A stretch of 64,000 bases of DNA from Conexibacter stalactiti (GCF_035967765.1 NZ_JAYWIT010000010.1); one strand, 5' to 3'; shown: positions 51,287-60,175, counted from the first letter of the stretch. Notes: generated by a model from the sequence alone, not told the origin. Translations and numbers: made by a program.

Positions 51287-51311
51287 AAAGGGCCGCGCAC
51301 CGTGGCGCGGC
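51287..51311 (-). promoter_or_regulatory. Terminator-like hairpin in the rplM leader (candidate attenuator)
   Basis: On the minus strand GCCGCGC pairs with GCGCGGC over a six-base loop and is followed by CCTTTTCTTGCC, directly before the rplM ATG at 51279. A -10 like TATAGT at 51321-51326 would give a leader of about 30-40 bases. A hairpin plus T-run placed between promoter and start codon reads as an attenuator or r-protein binding site. Location excludes an ordinary terminator for another gene, since the divergent gene starts further right. Confidence 0.5.
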
Positions 51312-51320
51312 GGGGTGAGC

Positions 51321-51326
51321 ACTATA
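51321..51326 (-). promoter_or_regulatory. Candidate -10 box of rplM
   Basis: TATAGT on the minus strand, about 42 bases before the rplM start. No clear -35 was seen. Confidence 0.4.
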
Positions 51327-51409
51327 GAGAACGCGACGCGATCGTGTCGGGCGAGTCTGCCGAGGGCGCACGCGCGCTCGGTCGGGGTCGCGTCCGTCGG
51401 AGGCGTCCG

Positions 51410-51415
51410 TATACT
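51410..51415 (+). promoter_or_regulatory. Candidate -10 box of the riboswitch/M23 transcript
   Basis: TATACT, placing transcription start near 51422, at the 5' edge of the c-di-AMP riboswitch. Confidence 0.5.
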
Positions 51416-51425
51416 GGCCGGCGTT

Positions 51426-51585
51426 CCATAAGCCTGCCGAATCCCTCTTGCCGGAGGGAGCGGGGGATCCATGGCGGTGGCGTCGTCCGACGTCGCCGCT
51501 GGGGCGAATCCGAGCACAGGCGCTCGGTAGCGCGGCCCTTTCAGCGCGAGCCCGTCAGCTAACCCCGTAGGCCGTCAAGAAAGGG
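51426..51585 (+). ncRNA. Cyclic di-AMP riboswitch (ydaO/yuaA class)
   Basis: The conserved core of this class is readable in order: GCCGAATCC (51436-51444), GGAGCGGGGGATCCA (51457-51471), GGGGCGAATCCG (51500-51511), CGGTAGCGCGGCCC (51525-51538) and CCCGTCAGCTAACCCCGTAGG (51551-51571). It sits between a -10 box and an M23 peptidase gene, the classic actinobacterial context. In this class c-di-AMP binding turns expression off. The predicted effect is less hydrolase when c-di-AMP is high. Ends about 14 bases before the ATG. Confidence 0.92.
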
Positions 51586-51598
51586 GCATCGCGTCCCG

Positions 51599-52942
51599 AT
51601 GCTGCCCGGAATGGGGTCGTCTACACCCCGTCCTGTCGTGAAGACGACCTTCGCCGCCGCCCTCCTCGGGGCCGCCGTCGTCGCCACCGCCGCCGCACCC
51701 GCCGCCTTCGCGCAGGCCGGCGGCGCCGCCACCGTCCCCTCCGCGCCCGCCGCGGCTCCCCTCTCCGAGAGCGCGCCGGCCACCGCCGCGCAGCCGTCGA
51801 TCGCCGCGATCGCGTGCAGAGCCGGCTGTCCCGCGCCCGGCACCGTCGAGCGCGGCGGGACGGTCTCGCTCTCCGGCCAGCAGCTCGACGGCGCCAGCGC
51901 CGTCGTCTTCCTCGGCGGCCGCGGCTCCAAGGACGACGCGCGCGTGCGCGTCAGCGGGAAGAGCGCGACGCAGCTGGACGTGAAGGTCCCCAGCACCGCC
52001 AAGAGCGGCCAGGTCGTCGTCGCGACCGCAGCCGGCGTCGCCTCGCAGTCGAAGACCGTCTCGATCCGCGTCGTCAAGGCCGCCTCCAGCGTCTCGGCAA
52101 CGCTGCCCGCCCCGGTGCTCGCGCCAGTCGCCGGGATCGCTCAGCTCGACGCGGGCATCTCGACCAGCAGAGCCGGCAAGGGCGTCTCCGCCGCGCAGGT
52201 CGCCTACATCTCGCACGCGGGCGCGCCCGTCGCCGTCCGAATCGACGTGGTGCGCAGCGACGACGGCCTCTCCGTCTTCAGCGACACGCGCACCGCCGCG
52301 CCCGAGCAGCAGCAGACGCTGACGTGGGAGGGCCGCGGCAACAGCGCCGGCGCGCTCGCGCTCGACGGCAGATATGACGTGCGCGTCTCGGTCAGCACCG
52401 ACGCCAGCGCCCGCACCGTCTTCTCCGCCGACAGCGGCGCGGTCGCCGGCGGCGCGGCGCCGCAGGGCGGCTCCCCCGCCCCCACCGGCTCGCAGCGGAT
52501 CGGCGGCTTCACCTTCGTCGGCGCCGTCTTCCCCGTGCAGGGGACGTACAACTTCGGCCAGAGCGCCGCGCGCTTCGGCGCCGGCCGCAGCGGCCACTCG
52601 CACGAGGGCCAGGACGTGATGGCCAAGTGCGGCACGCCGATCGTCGCCGCGCAGGGCGGCGTGATCAAGCAGAAGGCGTACCACGGCAACGCCGGCAACT
52701 ACGTCGTGATCGGCTCGACCGCCTCCGGCGACGACCACATGTACGCCCACTTCCGCGCGCCCGCGGTCGTCAGCAGAGGCCAGCGCGTCGCGACCGGCCA
52801 GCTGCTCGGCTACGCCGGCGACACCGGCAGCGCCTCCGCGTGTCACCTGCACTTCGAGATCTGGAGCGCGCCGGGCTGGTACTCGGGCGGCAGCCCCAGC
52901 GACCCGCTCGCGACGCTGAAGACGTGGGCGGCAGCCGGCTGA
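51599..52942 (+). CDS. Secreted M23 peptidase with IPT/TIG domain
   Basis: 447 residues. Signal peptide ending near AFAQA (about 39). An IPT/TIG-like immunoglobulin fold (about 65-155: GTVERGGTVSLSGQQL), a second beta domain (about 170-275), then the LytM/M23 domain: GHSHEGQDVMA (His and Asp zinc ligands), MYAHFRAP, and ACHLHFEIW (HxH). It would cut peptidoglycan cross-links. Regulated by the c-di-AMP riboswitch upstream. Confidence 0.93.
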   Translation: MLPGMGSSTPRPVVKTTFAAALLGAAVVATAAAPAAFAQAGGAATVPSAPAAAPLSESAPATAAQPSIAAIACRAGCPAPGTVERGGTVSLSGQQLDGASAVVFLGGRGSKDDARVRVSGKSATQLDVKVPSTAKSGQVVVATAAGVASQSKTVSIRVVKAASSVSATLPAPVLAPVAGIAQLDAGISTSRAGKGVSAAQVAYISHAGAPVAVRIDVVRSDDGLSVFSDTRTAAPEQQQTLTWEGRGNSAGALALDGRYDVRVSVSTDASARTVFSADSGAVAGGAAPQGGSPAPTGSQRIGGFTFVGAVFPVQGTYNFGQSAARFGAGRSGHSHEGQDVMAKCGTPIVAAQGGVIKQKAYHGNAGNYVVIGSTASGDDHMYAHFRAPAVVSRGQRVATGQLLGYAGDTGSASACHLHFEIWSAPGWYSGGSPSDPLATLKTWAAAG

Positions 52943-52970
52943 TGTTCGCCGGACGCTCTACTCTGGTCCT

Positions 52971-53168
52971 GTGACCGACCTCGACGGAACCGCGACGGGC
53001 ATCCTCGCTTGGGTGGGGCTGGCCGTCGTTGCGCTCGCCGTGATCGTGCTGCTGATCTCGACCTTCCACCCGGAAGGTCGCAAGCGGCCGGGCGGCTACC
53101 TCGACGGCGAGTCGCCGCAGCCCGAGGACGTGCCGCGCGACGAGCGCGGCAAGCCCCTCAACAGATAG
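52971..53168 (+). CDS. Small single-pass membrane protein
   Basis: 65 residues from GTG 52971. One membrane helix (ILAWVGLAVVALAVIVLLIS) then a polar tail (YLDGESPQPEDVPRDERG). It starts 28 bases after the M23 gene and may share its transcript. Not recognised. Confidence 0.6.
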   Translation: MTDLDGTATGILAWVGLAVVALAVIVLLISTFHPEGRKRPGGYLDGESPQPEDVPRDERGKPLNR

Positions 53169-53195
53169 CGCGCAGCGCGCCCCTCGCGGGGCGCG

Positions 53196-54827
53196 CTACT
53201 CCCATTCGATGGTGCCGGGCGGCTTGCTCGTGATGTCGAGCACGACCCGGTTGACCTCGCGGATCTCGTTGATCATGCGCGAGGCGATCTGCTCCAGCAG
53301 GTCGTACGGCAGCCGCGCCCAGTCGGCCGTCATCGCGTCGTCGCTGGTGACCGCGCGGATCACGACGACGTAGCCGTAGGTGCGCTCGTCGCCCTGGACG
53401 CCGACGGTTCTGACGTCGGGCAGGACGCAGAACGACTGCCACAGCTCGCGGTAGAGGCCCGCTCTGCGGATCTCGTCCTGGAGGATCGCGTCAGCGTCGC
53501 GGAGCGTGTCCAGACGCGCTCTCGTCGCCTCGCCGCCGACGACGCGGATCGCGAGACCCGGGCCGGGGAACGGCTGACGCCAGACAAGCCGCTCCGGCAG
53601 GCCGAGCTCGGCGCCGACGGCGCGGACCTCGTCCTTGAACAGCGCGCGCAGCGGCTCGACCAGCTCGAACTGGAGGTCGTCCGGGAGGCCGCCGACGTTG
53701 TGGTGCGACTTGATCGTCGCCGCGCCGGTACCGCCGCCCGACTCGATCACGTCCGAGTAGAGCGTGCCCTGGACGAGGAATCTGGCGCCGCCCTCAGCGA
53801 GCTTGGCCGACTCCTCCTCGAAGACGCGGATGAACTCCTCGCCGATCGCCTTGCGCTTCGCCTCCGGGTCGGTGACCCCTCTGAGGCGGCCGAGGAAGCG
53901 CTCCTCGGCGTCGACGGCGACGAGCGGGACCTTGTAGTGGTCGCGGAAGGCCGAGATGACCTGCTCGCCCTCGTTCTTGCGCATCAGGCCGTGGTCGACG
54001 AAGACGCACGTCAGCTGGTCGCCGATCGCGCGGTGCACGAGCAGCGCGGCGACCGACGAGTCGACCCCGCCCGAGAGGGCGCAGATGACGCGGCCGTCGC
54101 CGACCTGGGTGCGGATCTTCTCCAGCTGGTCGTCGATCACCGAGCTGGCCGACCATGTGCGCGCGCAGCCGCAGATCTCTTCCAGGAAGCGCGTGATGAT
54201 GTCCTGGCCGTACGGCGTGTGGACGACCTCGGGATGGAACTGGATCCCGTAGATCTGCTGCTCGGTCGACTCCAGCGCCGCGACCGGCGACTCGGTCGAG
54301 GAGGCGAGCGCGGTGAAGCCCGGCGGCGGCGCGAAGACCGTGTCGCGATGCGACATCCAGCAGGTCTGCTCGGCCGGCAGCCCGGCCAGCAGGCGGCCCG
54401 GCTCGGTGACCGTCAGCCTCGAGCGGCCGAACTCGCCGACCTCGGCGCCCTGCACCTCACCGCCAAGCTCCGTCGTCAGCAGCTGCATGCCGTAACAGAT
54501 GCCGAGCACGGGGATGCCGAGCTCCAGCAGCTCCTTCTCCAGTCTCGGCGCGTCCGGCGCGTAGACGGAGGCGGGGCCGCCGGAGAGGATCAGGCCCTTC
54601 GGTCTGCGGCGCGCGACCTCGGCGGCGCCGACGTGGTGCGGCAGCAGCTCGGAGAAGACGCCGCACTCGCGCACGCGGCGCGCGATCAGCTGGGAGTACT
54701 GGCCGCCGTAGTCGAGGACGACGACCTGCTCGGCGTCGACATGCGGGTCGCTGACGACCTCGCCTGCCGCGACCGACGCCGTGGCGCCGGTCGGGAGGTG
54801 GGTGGTGAGCCCGTCAGTCGTTGACAA
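53196..54827 (-). CDS. guaA: GMP synthase (glutamine-hydrolysing)
   Basis: 543 residues. Class I glutamine amidotransferase domain: LDYGGQYSQLIARRVRE, GICYGMQLL with the catalytic Cys, and QFHPEV. ATP pyrophosphatase domain: ALSGGVDSSVAALL (PP-loop) and the C-terminal dimerisation domain WRQPFPGPGLAIRV, ending DITSKPPGTIEWE. Makes GMP from XMP. Start overlaps guaB3 by 14 bases. Confidence 0.97.
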   Translation of the reverse strand: MSTTDGLTTHLPTGATASVAAGEVVSDPHVDAEQVVVLDYGGQYSQLIARRVRECGVFSELLPHHVGAAEVARRRPKGLILSGGPASVYAPDAPRLEKELLELGIPVLGICYGMQLLTTELGGEVQGAEVGEFGRSRLTVTEPGRLLAGLPAEQTCWMSHRDTVFAPPPGFTALASSTESPVAALESTEQQIYGIQFHPEVVHTPYGQDIITRFLEEICGCARTWSASSVIDDQLEKIRTQVGDGRVICALSGGVDSSVAALLVHRAIGDQLTCVFVDHGLMRKNEGEQVISAFRDHYKVPLVAVDAEERFLGRLRGVTDPEAKRKAIGEEFIRVFEEESAKLAEGGARFLVQGTLYSDVIESGGGTGAATIKSHHNVGGLPDDLQFELVEPLRALFKDEVRAVGAELGLPERLVWRQPFPGPGLAIRVVGGEATRARLDTLRDADAILQDEIRRAGLYRELWQSFCVLPDVRTVGVQGDERTYGYVVVIRAVTSDDAMTADWARLPYDLLEQIASRMINEIREVNRVVLDITSKPPGTIEWE

Positions 54828-56004
54828 GGGCGACAGCGCGGCCGTTGGAACCCATGCCGACCTGCTGGTCGCGCTGGAGCGACTTGCCCTCGGTCTGCAG
54901 CGACGGAGCGACCATCAGCTCCGCGCGGTTGAACTCCGCGATGTCGCGGTAGCCGCAGGTCGCCATCGACGTGCGCAGCGCGCCCATCAGGTTGAACATG
55001 CCGTCGTTCTCGCGCGCGGGGCCGGTGAGGATCTCCTCCAGCGAGCCGTTCTGCGCCGTCTTGACGCGCGTGCCGCGCGGCAGCGTCGGGTGGAAGGTCG
55101 CCATGCCCCAGTTGTAGCCGCGGCCGGGCGCCTCATAGGCCTTCGCGAGCGCGGAGCCGAGCATGACCGCGTCGGCACCGCAGGCGATCGCCTTCGAGAC
55201 GTCGCCGCCGTTCTTCATGCCGCCGTCAGCGATCACGCGGACGTAGTCGCCGGTCTCGAGCATGTGCTGGGAGCGGGCGGCCGCGACGTCGGCGATCGCC
55301 GTCGCCTGCGGGACGCCGATGCCGAGCACGCCGCGCGTCGTGCAGATCGCGCCGGGGCCGACGCCGACGAGCACGCCGGCCGCGCCGGTGCGCATCAGGT
55401 GGAGGCCGGTGTGGTAGCTGGCGCAGCCGCCGACGACGACGGGCACCGGCACCTCGCCGATGAACTCCTTCAGGTTGAGCGGCTCGGTGACGGTCGAGAC
55501 GTGCTCGGCCGAGACGACCGTGCCCTGGATCACGAGGATGTCGAGGCCGGCCTCGAGCGCCAGCTCGTAGTGCGAGCGCACGCGCTGGGGCGTCAGCGAG
55601 GCGGCGACGACGACGCCCTGCTCCTTGATCTCGCGGATCCGCTGCGCGATCAGCTCAGGCTTGACCGGCTCGCGGTAGATCTCCTGCATCTCACGGGTCG
55701 CCTCCTCCTGCGAGAGCCCGGCGATGCGCTCCAGCTGGGAGTCGACGTCTTCGTAGCGACAGAAGATGCCCTCGAGGTTGAGGACGGCGAGACCACCGAG
55801 TCTGCCGATGATGCCGGCCGTCTCCGGCGAGACGACGCCGTCGAGCGCGGCGCCGAGCAGCGGGAGCTCGAAGCGGTAGGGACCCAGCGTCCATGAGATG
55901 TCGACGTCGTCGGGGTCCCGCGTGCGCCGCGAGGGGACGATGGCCACATCGTCGAACCCGTAGGCGCGACGTGCTTTCTTACCGCGGCCGATCTCTATTT
56001 CCAT
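54814..56004 (-). CDS. guaB3: IMP dehydrogenase-like protein, GuaB3 type
   Basis: 396 residues from ATG 56004. TIM-barrel of the IMPDH/GMPR family without the CBS insertion: VGPGAICTTRGVLGIG holds the catalytic Cys, ADGGMKNGGDVSKAI the phosphate site. The GuaB3 branch is typical of actinobacteria and cyanobacteria. Paired with guaA in one operon, supporting a role in guanine nucleotide synthesis or salvage. A normal CBS-containing guaB is not in this window. Confidence 0.93.
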   Translation of the reverse strand: MEIEIGRGKKARRAYGFDDVAIVPSRRTRDPDDVDISWTLGPYRFELPLLGAALDGVVSPETAGIIGRLGGLAVLNLEGIFCRYEDVDSQLERIAGLSQEEATREMQEIYREPVKPELIAQRIREIKEQGVVVAASLTPQRVRSHYELALEAGLDILVIQGTVVSAEHVSTVTEPLNLKEFIGEVPVPVVVGGCASYHTGLHLMRTGAAGVLVGVGPGAICTTRGVLGIGVPQATAIADVAAARSQHMLETGDYVRVIADGGMKNGGDVSKAIACGADAVMLGSALAKAYEAPGRGYNWGMATFHPTLPRGTRVKTAQNGSLEEILTGPARENDGMFNLMGALRTSMATCGYRDIAEFNRAELMVAPSLQTEGKSLQRDQQVGMGSNGRAVALVND

Positions 56005-56030
56005 GGAAGCACCGTACGGGTCGAGGCGGA

Positions 56031-56056
56031 CGAAACAGCCCCGCGCATGGCGGGGC
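56031..56056 (-). terminator. Terminator of the lysM-dacA-fruK run
   Basis: On the minus strand GCCCCGC pairs with GCGGGGC over a five-base loop, followed by TGTTTCG. It lies between the fruK stop (56163) and guaB3 ATG (56004), so it may also act as a guaB3 attenuator. Confidence 0.6.
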
Positions 56057-56162
56057 CGGAGGGGGAGCGAATCGTCGTCGTGGCGGCAACCAGCGACACG
56101 TTCCATCGTAGCAACGCGGTTTCGGATCCCGCCCCGCGCTCGCGCGCCGGGATCCGCACGCT

Positions 56163-57122
56163 TCAGCGCACTTCCGCCGGCAGCGAGACGGGGATCGCCT
56201 CGACGTCGCCGAGCAGCCGCTCGACGCTGTGCGGATCGATCACGCCCGCGCCGAAGTGCTGGGTCGACTCGGCGCCGCAGGCGACGCCGAAGCGCAGGCA
56301 CTCCTCAGGGGTGCCGCCGGTGTAGCGGGCGGCGACGTAGCCGGCGAGGAAGGCGTCGCCGGAGCCGACCGCCGCACGCGCCTCCTGCTGCTCGACGCGG
56401 ACGCGATAGAGCTGCGGGCCGTTGTCGGTCGTGACCTTCGCGAAGACGCCGTCGGGAACGGTCATGATCGCCTCGCGCGGGCCCTGCTCGACGATCTCGG
56501 CGACGGCCAGCATGCGGTCCTCGTCGTCGTTGAACTCGTGACCGACCAGCTCCTCGGCCTCGATCACGTTCGGCGAGACGACGTCGGGCTCGGCGCGCAC
56601 GGCGTGGCGCAGCGGCTCGCCGTCGGTGTCGACGATCGTCGTGACGCCGAGCTTGCGCAGCTCCTTGATCATCGAGCCGTAGATGTCGGTGTCGACCTGG
56701 CGCGGGAGCGAACCGGCGAAGACGCAGATGTCAGCGCCCTGCGCGAGGTAGAGCAGCTTGTCGCGGAACAGCTCCATCTCGCGGTCGGTGACGGCCGGGC
56801 CGCGCTCGTTGATCTCGGTCTGGATGCCGGTCGTCGGATCGAGCACGGCGGTGTTCGTGCGCGACTCCTCGCCGATGCGGATGAAGTCGGTCAGGACCGA
56901 CTCGGCGGTCAGCGCCTCGACGATGCGCGTTCCGGTCGCGCCGCCGGCGAAGCCGGTCGCGATCACGGGACGGCCGAGCCGCTTGATCGCGCGCGCGACG
57001 TTGACGCCCTTGCCGCCCGGCATCGTCGTCTGGTCGACGGACCGGTGACGCCGGCCGATACGGAAGTTCGGCACCTCGAGCGTCTTGTCGATCGCGGTGT
57101 TGAGCGTCACGGTGATGATCAT
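56163..57122 (-). CDS. fruK: PfkB-family sugar-phosphate kinase (1-phosphofructokinase type)
   Basis: 319 residues. Begins with MIITVTLNTAIDKTLEV, typical of FruK/LacC; GGKGVNVARAIKRLG, then GSGDAFLAGYVA with the catalytic Asp near 255. Phosphorylates fructose-1-phosphate or tagatose-6-phosphate. Its ATG overlaps the dacA stop; no PTS gene is near, so the sugar is uncertain. Confidence 0.88.
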   Translation of the reverse strand: MIITVTLNTAIDKTLEVPNFRIGRRHRSVDQTTMPGGKGVNVARAIKRLGRPVIATGFAGGATGTRIVEALTAESVLTDFIRIGEESRTNTAVLDPTTGIQTEINERGPAVTDREMELFRDKLLYLAQGADICVFAGSLPRQVDTDIYGSMIKELRKLGVTTIVDTDGEPLRHAVRAEPDVVSPNVIEAEELVGHEFNDDEDRMLAVAEIVEQGPREAIMTVPDGVFAKVTTDNGPQLYRVRVEQQEARAAVGSGDAFLAGYVAARYTGGTPEECLRFGVACGAESTQHFGAGVIDPHSVERLLGDVEAIPVSLPAEVR

Positions 57123-58405
57123 GCTGCCTCCATGTCCGCACGGCGACGACTGCGCCGGGTCCCGTGGCGCCGCCGCAGGAGCAGCAGCGCAGCCGCACCC
57201 CCGATCACCACCACGATCGCTATCAGGCTACCCGGTCTGGCAATCGCGTCTCCGGCCCGCTCGAACAGACCGACCTCGGGCACGGCCGTGGCCGTCACCA
57301 ATGGCACGGTCGCGACGACTCTGCCGGCGATCCGCACCGTCAAGGTGCCGACGACGGCGTTCTGCGGCAGCGGGCCCTGCAGCTCCTCGGGCGCTCTGAC
57401 GGCGACGGCGACTCTGGCGTCGCGGCGCGTGAGCTCTCTGACCGTTCTCGTCGCGATCAGGTCTATCTCGTCCTCGGGGCGGTACTTGAGTCTCGCGCGC
57501 GCGAAGACCTGCTGGCTTCTGACCGGCGTCTCGAAGGCGTGCGTCGCGAAGGCCCATCTGAGCAGCGCGAGCGCGTCGGCATCGCGCGCGCTCTCGCTCG
57601 GCGTGCCGGTGACCGCTGCGACGTAGGTCACGCCCCGTCTGGTCGCGGAGGCGACGAGCAGATAGCCGGCGGCGTTGGTGTGTCCGGTCTTGACGCCGTC
57701 GACCCAGCTGACGCTCTGCACGAGGCCGTTGCGGTTGACGACCGTGCGCGGGACCGCGCCGCTGGTCAAGCTGAACGCTCTGAGGTCGACCGTGCGCGCG
57801 AGGAACCTGTTTCTGCGCAGCGCGATGCCCATGCGCGCGAGGTCGGCCGCGGTCGAGTAGTTGCCGGCCGAGTCGAGCCCGACCGGCGTGGCGAAGTGGG
57901 TGTCGGTGAGCCCGAGCGCGCGCGCCTTCGCGTTCATCGCGTCGATGAAGGCGCCGCGCGAGCCGGAGGCGCAGACGGCGAGCGCCTCGGCGGCGTCGTT
58001 GGCGCTCGGCAGCAGCAGCGCCCGCAGCAAGTCGGAGACGCGCATCCGCTCACCGGGCTGCAGGCCGATCTGCGTCTCGATCGGCGACGGCCGGTAGCCG
58101 CTGGCGGCGCAGACCTCTCTGAGCGACAGCTCGTCGACGGCGACGAGCGCGGTCATGATCTTCGTCGTGCTCGCGATCAGGCGCCGCTCGCCGGCGTCGA
58201 CACCGTAGAGGGGCGTGCCGGTCGAAGCCTCGAAGACGGCGCCCGAGGCGCCCGACAGCTTCGGCGGCGCCGGCAGCTTCGCGGCGGCCTGCGCGGGGGC
58301 GAGCGCGAACGTCGCCAGCGCGATTGCGATCGCGATCGCGCGCGCGATCCGTGCGGACGCGAACGGCCCCCCGCTCGGCGTCCGGCGGTCAGAACGGCTC
58401 GTCAC
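57119..58405 (-). CDS. dacA: D-alanyl-D-alanine carboxypeptidase (PBP5-like)
   Basis: 428 residues from GTG 58405, overlapping lysM. Signal peptide, then penicillin-binding motifs ASTTKIMTAL (SxxK), SANDAAEAL (SxN) and VKTGHTNAAG (KTG). A C-terminal membrane helix (SLIAIVVVIGGAAALLLLRR) anchors it outside the cell. It trims pentapeptides in peptidoglycan. Arginine is mostly AGA. Confidence 0.95.
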   Translation of the reverse strand: MTSRSDRRTPSGGPFASARIARAIAIAIALATFALAPAQAAAKLPAPPKLSGASGAVFEASTGTPLYGVDAGERRLIASTTKIMTALVAVDELSLREVCAASGYRPSPIETQIGLQPGERMRVSDLLRALLLPSANDAAEALAVCASGSRGAFIDAMNAKARALGLTDTHFATPVGLDSAGNYSTAADLARMGIALRRNRFLARTVDLRAFSLTSGAVPRTVVNRNGLVQSVSWVDGVKTGHTNAAGYLLVASATRRGVTYVAAVTGTPSESARDADALALLRWAFATHAFETPVRSQQVFARARLKYRPEDEIDLIATRTVRELTRRDARVAVAVRAPEELQGPLPQNAVVGTLTVRIAGRVVATVPLVTATAVPEVGLFERAGDAIARPGSLIAIVVVIGGAAALLLLRRRHGTRRSRRRADMEAA

Positions 58406-58719
58406 CGTGTCAGTCTCAGCTTCTGTCCGACGCTGAGCGACTGCGCGTTGACGGTCGGGTTCAGCTCCTGGATCGTCTCGAGCGGCACGCCGGTGCGCTC
58501 GGCGATGATCGTCAGGTTGTCGCCCGCCTTCACGACGTACGTCTTCGCTCTGGCTCTTCTTCGCTCCGCGCGTCTGTCTCTCGTCGTCTTGACGGTCGCG
58601 GTTGTTCTGGCCGCGTCAGACGTCTGTCTCTGGGAGATCTGAACGACGGCGAAGATTCCTACGACGGCCGCGATCAGCGCGATTGGCGCAATGAAGCGCA
58701 CGGGATTCCGGTGACCCAT
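58402..58719 (-). CDS. Membrane-anchored LysM protein
   Basis: 105 residues. One membrane helix (VRFIAPIALIAAVVGIFAVV), an Arg-rich stalk, then a LysM domain: YVVKAGDNLTIIAERTGVPL, IQELNPTVNAQSLSVGQKLR. LysM binds peptidoglycan. Coupled to dacA, so it may help position the carboxypeptidase. Confidence 0.9.
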   Translation of the reverse strand: MGHRNPVRFIAPIALIAAVVGIFAVVQISQRQTSDAARTTATVKTTRDRRAERRRARAKTYVVKAGDNLTIIAERTGVPLETIQELNPTVNAQSLSVGQKLRLTR

Positions 58720-58858
58720 CGGCGGCGATGATACCCGTGCGATCGGGCGGCAGTGCGCGAATCCGCAAACGAGTGTGCGTTTTCGCGCGGCCGACGACCG
58801 GCACGGCTCCCTGCCGCAGTCGTACCTCTCTGCAGCCGAAGCCGTGCCGGATCCGAAG

Positions 58859-58949
58859 AGCGCCCGCCGCAGTCAGCGGACGGAGCGGGCGCTGGATTCG
58901 AGTGGGTCTCGGCCGTGGTGGCCCGTCAGGTCCGGTCGAGCCGGACCTG
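58859..58949 (-). terminator. Two hairpins downstream of hup
   Basis: CAGGTCCGG (58927-58935) pairs with CCGGACCTG over a five-base loop 12 bases after the hup stop, and AGCGCCCGC (58859-58867) with GCGGGCGCT (58885-58893). Neither has a T-run. They probably stop hup transcription before the lysM gene. The rest of 58720-58961 shows nothing else. Confidence 0.5.
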
Positions 58950-58961
58950 TGACGGGGTGAT

Positions 58962-59237
58962 TCAGCCCTTGACGGCTCTCTTGAGACCCGAGCCCGGCGT
59001 GAAGCGCGGGACGCGGGAGGCGGCGATCTGGATCTTCTCGCCGGTGCTGGGGTTGCGACCCTCGCGGGCGCCACGCTCGGCGACGTGGAACTTGCCGAAG
59101 CCGGAGAACGTCACCTCGCTACCACGCTTGAGGGCGTCCTCGATCGTCGTGAGGACGGCATCGACAGCGTCTCCGGCGTCCTTCTTGCTCAGTCCGCTGT
59201 TCGCGGCAACCTGGTCGACGAACTCTGATTTCGTCAC
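58962..59237 (-). CDS. hup: HU-family DNA-binding protein
   Basis: 91 residues. MTKSEFVDQVAANSGLSKKD at the start, VTFSGFGKFHVAERGAREGR and NPSTGEKIQIAASRVPRFTP give the DNA-wrapping arms. Bacterial nucleoid protein. Lacks the long Lys/Ala tail of mycobacterial HupB. Confidence 0.96.
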   Translation of the reverse strand: MTKSEFVDQVAANSGLSKKDAGDAVDAVLTTIEDALKRGSEVTFSGFGKFHVAERGAREGRNPSTGEKIQIAASRVPRFTPGSGLKRAVKG

Positions 59238-59426
59238 AGTGATCCTCCTTCGAGGTCGTGGGGAGGGCCGAAGCTAACAACCCTCGCGGACGGGAACAAC
59301 GCGAATCGCCCGTGATAACGGGAAATCTGACCGTATCCGTCCCGTTTCGAGGGGACTTCGGGTCGATTTACCGTATTCCTGAAAATCACGTGTTTGCGGG
59401 AATTCTCTCCCCGGCGGGGCGTTCCC

Positions 59427-59975
59427 TCAGGACTTCCCCGCGCCGAGCAACCCCAATCCCGCGAAAATCGCCGTCGCGGCGGCGGAATCGGTGCGGCCGA
59501 GCAGCTGGACGCGCCTGGACGCGTCCCACAGCGCGAGTGGTTCGGCGCTGCTGAGCGAGGCCGGCGGGGCCGCCTCCGGGTGCTCCGAGAGGTCGTGCAC
59601 GTGCTCCGCGCCGAGGTCGCCCAGCAGGACCGCAGCGTCGTGGCGCAGCAGCGCCAGGAGTGCATGCGGGCCGACAGCGAGGACGAGCGTCGAGACGGCG
59701 AGCGTGCCCGGCGCGGCGTCGTCGCCGGGCGCAGGCGCGCGGATGGCGAGCGCGCTGCCGGCGTGGTCGCCGTTGCGATCGAGACGGACGAGCAGCTCGC
59801 CGCCGGGCTCGACCAGTCCGGCAAGCGCCCGCGCATGCTCGCCGAGCGCGGCCTCGGCAGCGCCGTCGACGGCGAGCACGCGGCCGTCCGCGGCAAGCAC
59901 CGCCGCGGCGCGCACGTCGGTCGAAAGCTGGCGCAGGTGGCGGAGCGCGAGCGCAGGCGTCAGAATGGCGGGCAT
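59427..59975 (-). CDS. Roadblock/LC7-like small protein
   Basis: 182 residues from ATG 59975. Residues about 10-130 look like a roadblock/LC7 or profilin-like alpha-beta fold (ALRHLRQLSTDVRAAAVLAA, DGRVLAVDGAAEAALGE), rich in Ala and Leu. The C-terminal part is a separate helix-rich piece. No partner GTPase is nearby. Its ATG overlaps, on the opposite strand, with that of the next gene. Confidence 0.6.
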   Translation of the reverse strand: MPAILTPALALRHLRQLSTDVRAAAVLAADGRVLAVDGAAEAALGEHARALAGLVEPGGELLVRLDRNGDHAGSALAIRAPAPGDDAAPGTLAVSTLVLAVGPHALLALLRHDAAVLLGDLGAEHVHDLSEHPEAAPPASLSSAEPLALWDASRRVQLLGRTDSAAATAIFAGLGLLGAGKS

Positions 59976-60138
59976 GCCAGAGCCCGAGGATACGGCAGTC
60001 CCGCTCGAGCGGATCGCGTGGATCGTCACGGTCGCGGTCTGCCTCGTGACGGCGCTGATCACATTGCTGAGCGGCTACGTCGGCTACGCCGCGGTCGTCT
60101 TCGCGATCGCCTGCTCGGCCGCGATCAACCTGCGCTGA
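59974..60138 (+). CDS. Small two-helix membrane protein
   Basis: 54 residues from ATG 59974 (ATG 59965 possible): MPEPEDTAVPLERIAWIVTV then two hydrophobic helices ending SAAINLR. The start codon is within CATG, whose complement is the start codon of the roadblock-like gene, so at least one mRNA must begin inside the other gene. The hydrophobic pattern makes a real product likely. Confidence 0.55.
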   Translation: MPEPEDTAVPLERIAWIVTVAVCLVTALITLLSGYVGYAAVVFAIACSAAINLR

Positions 60139-60175
60139 CGGCCATCACGCGGCCGCGGCGCCGCGCGCGAGCGCC

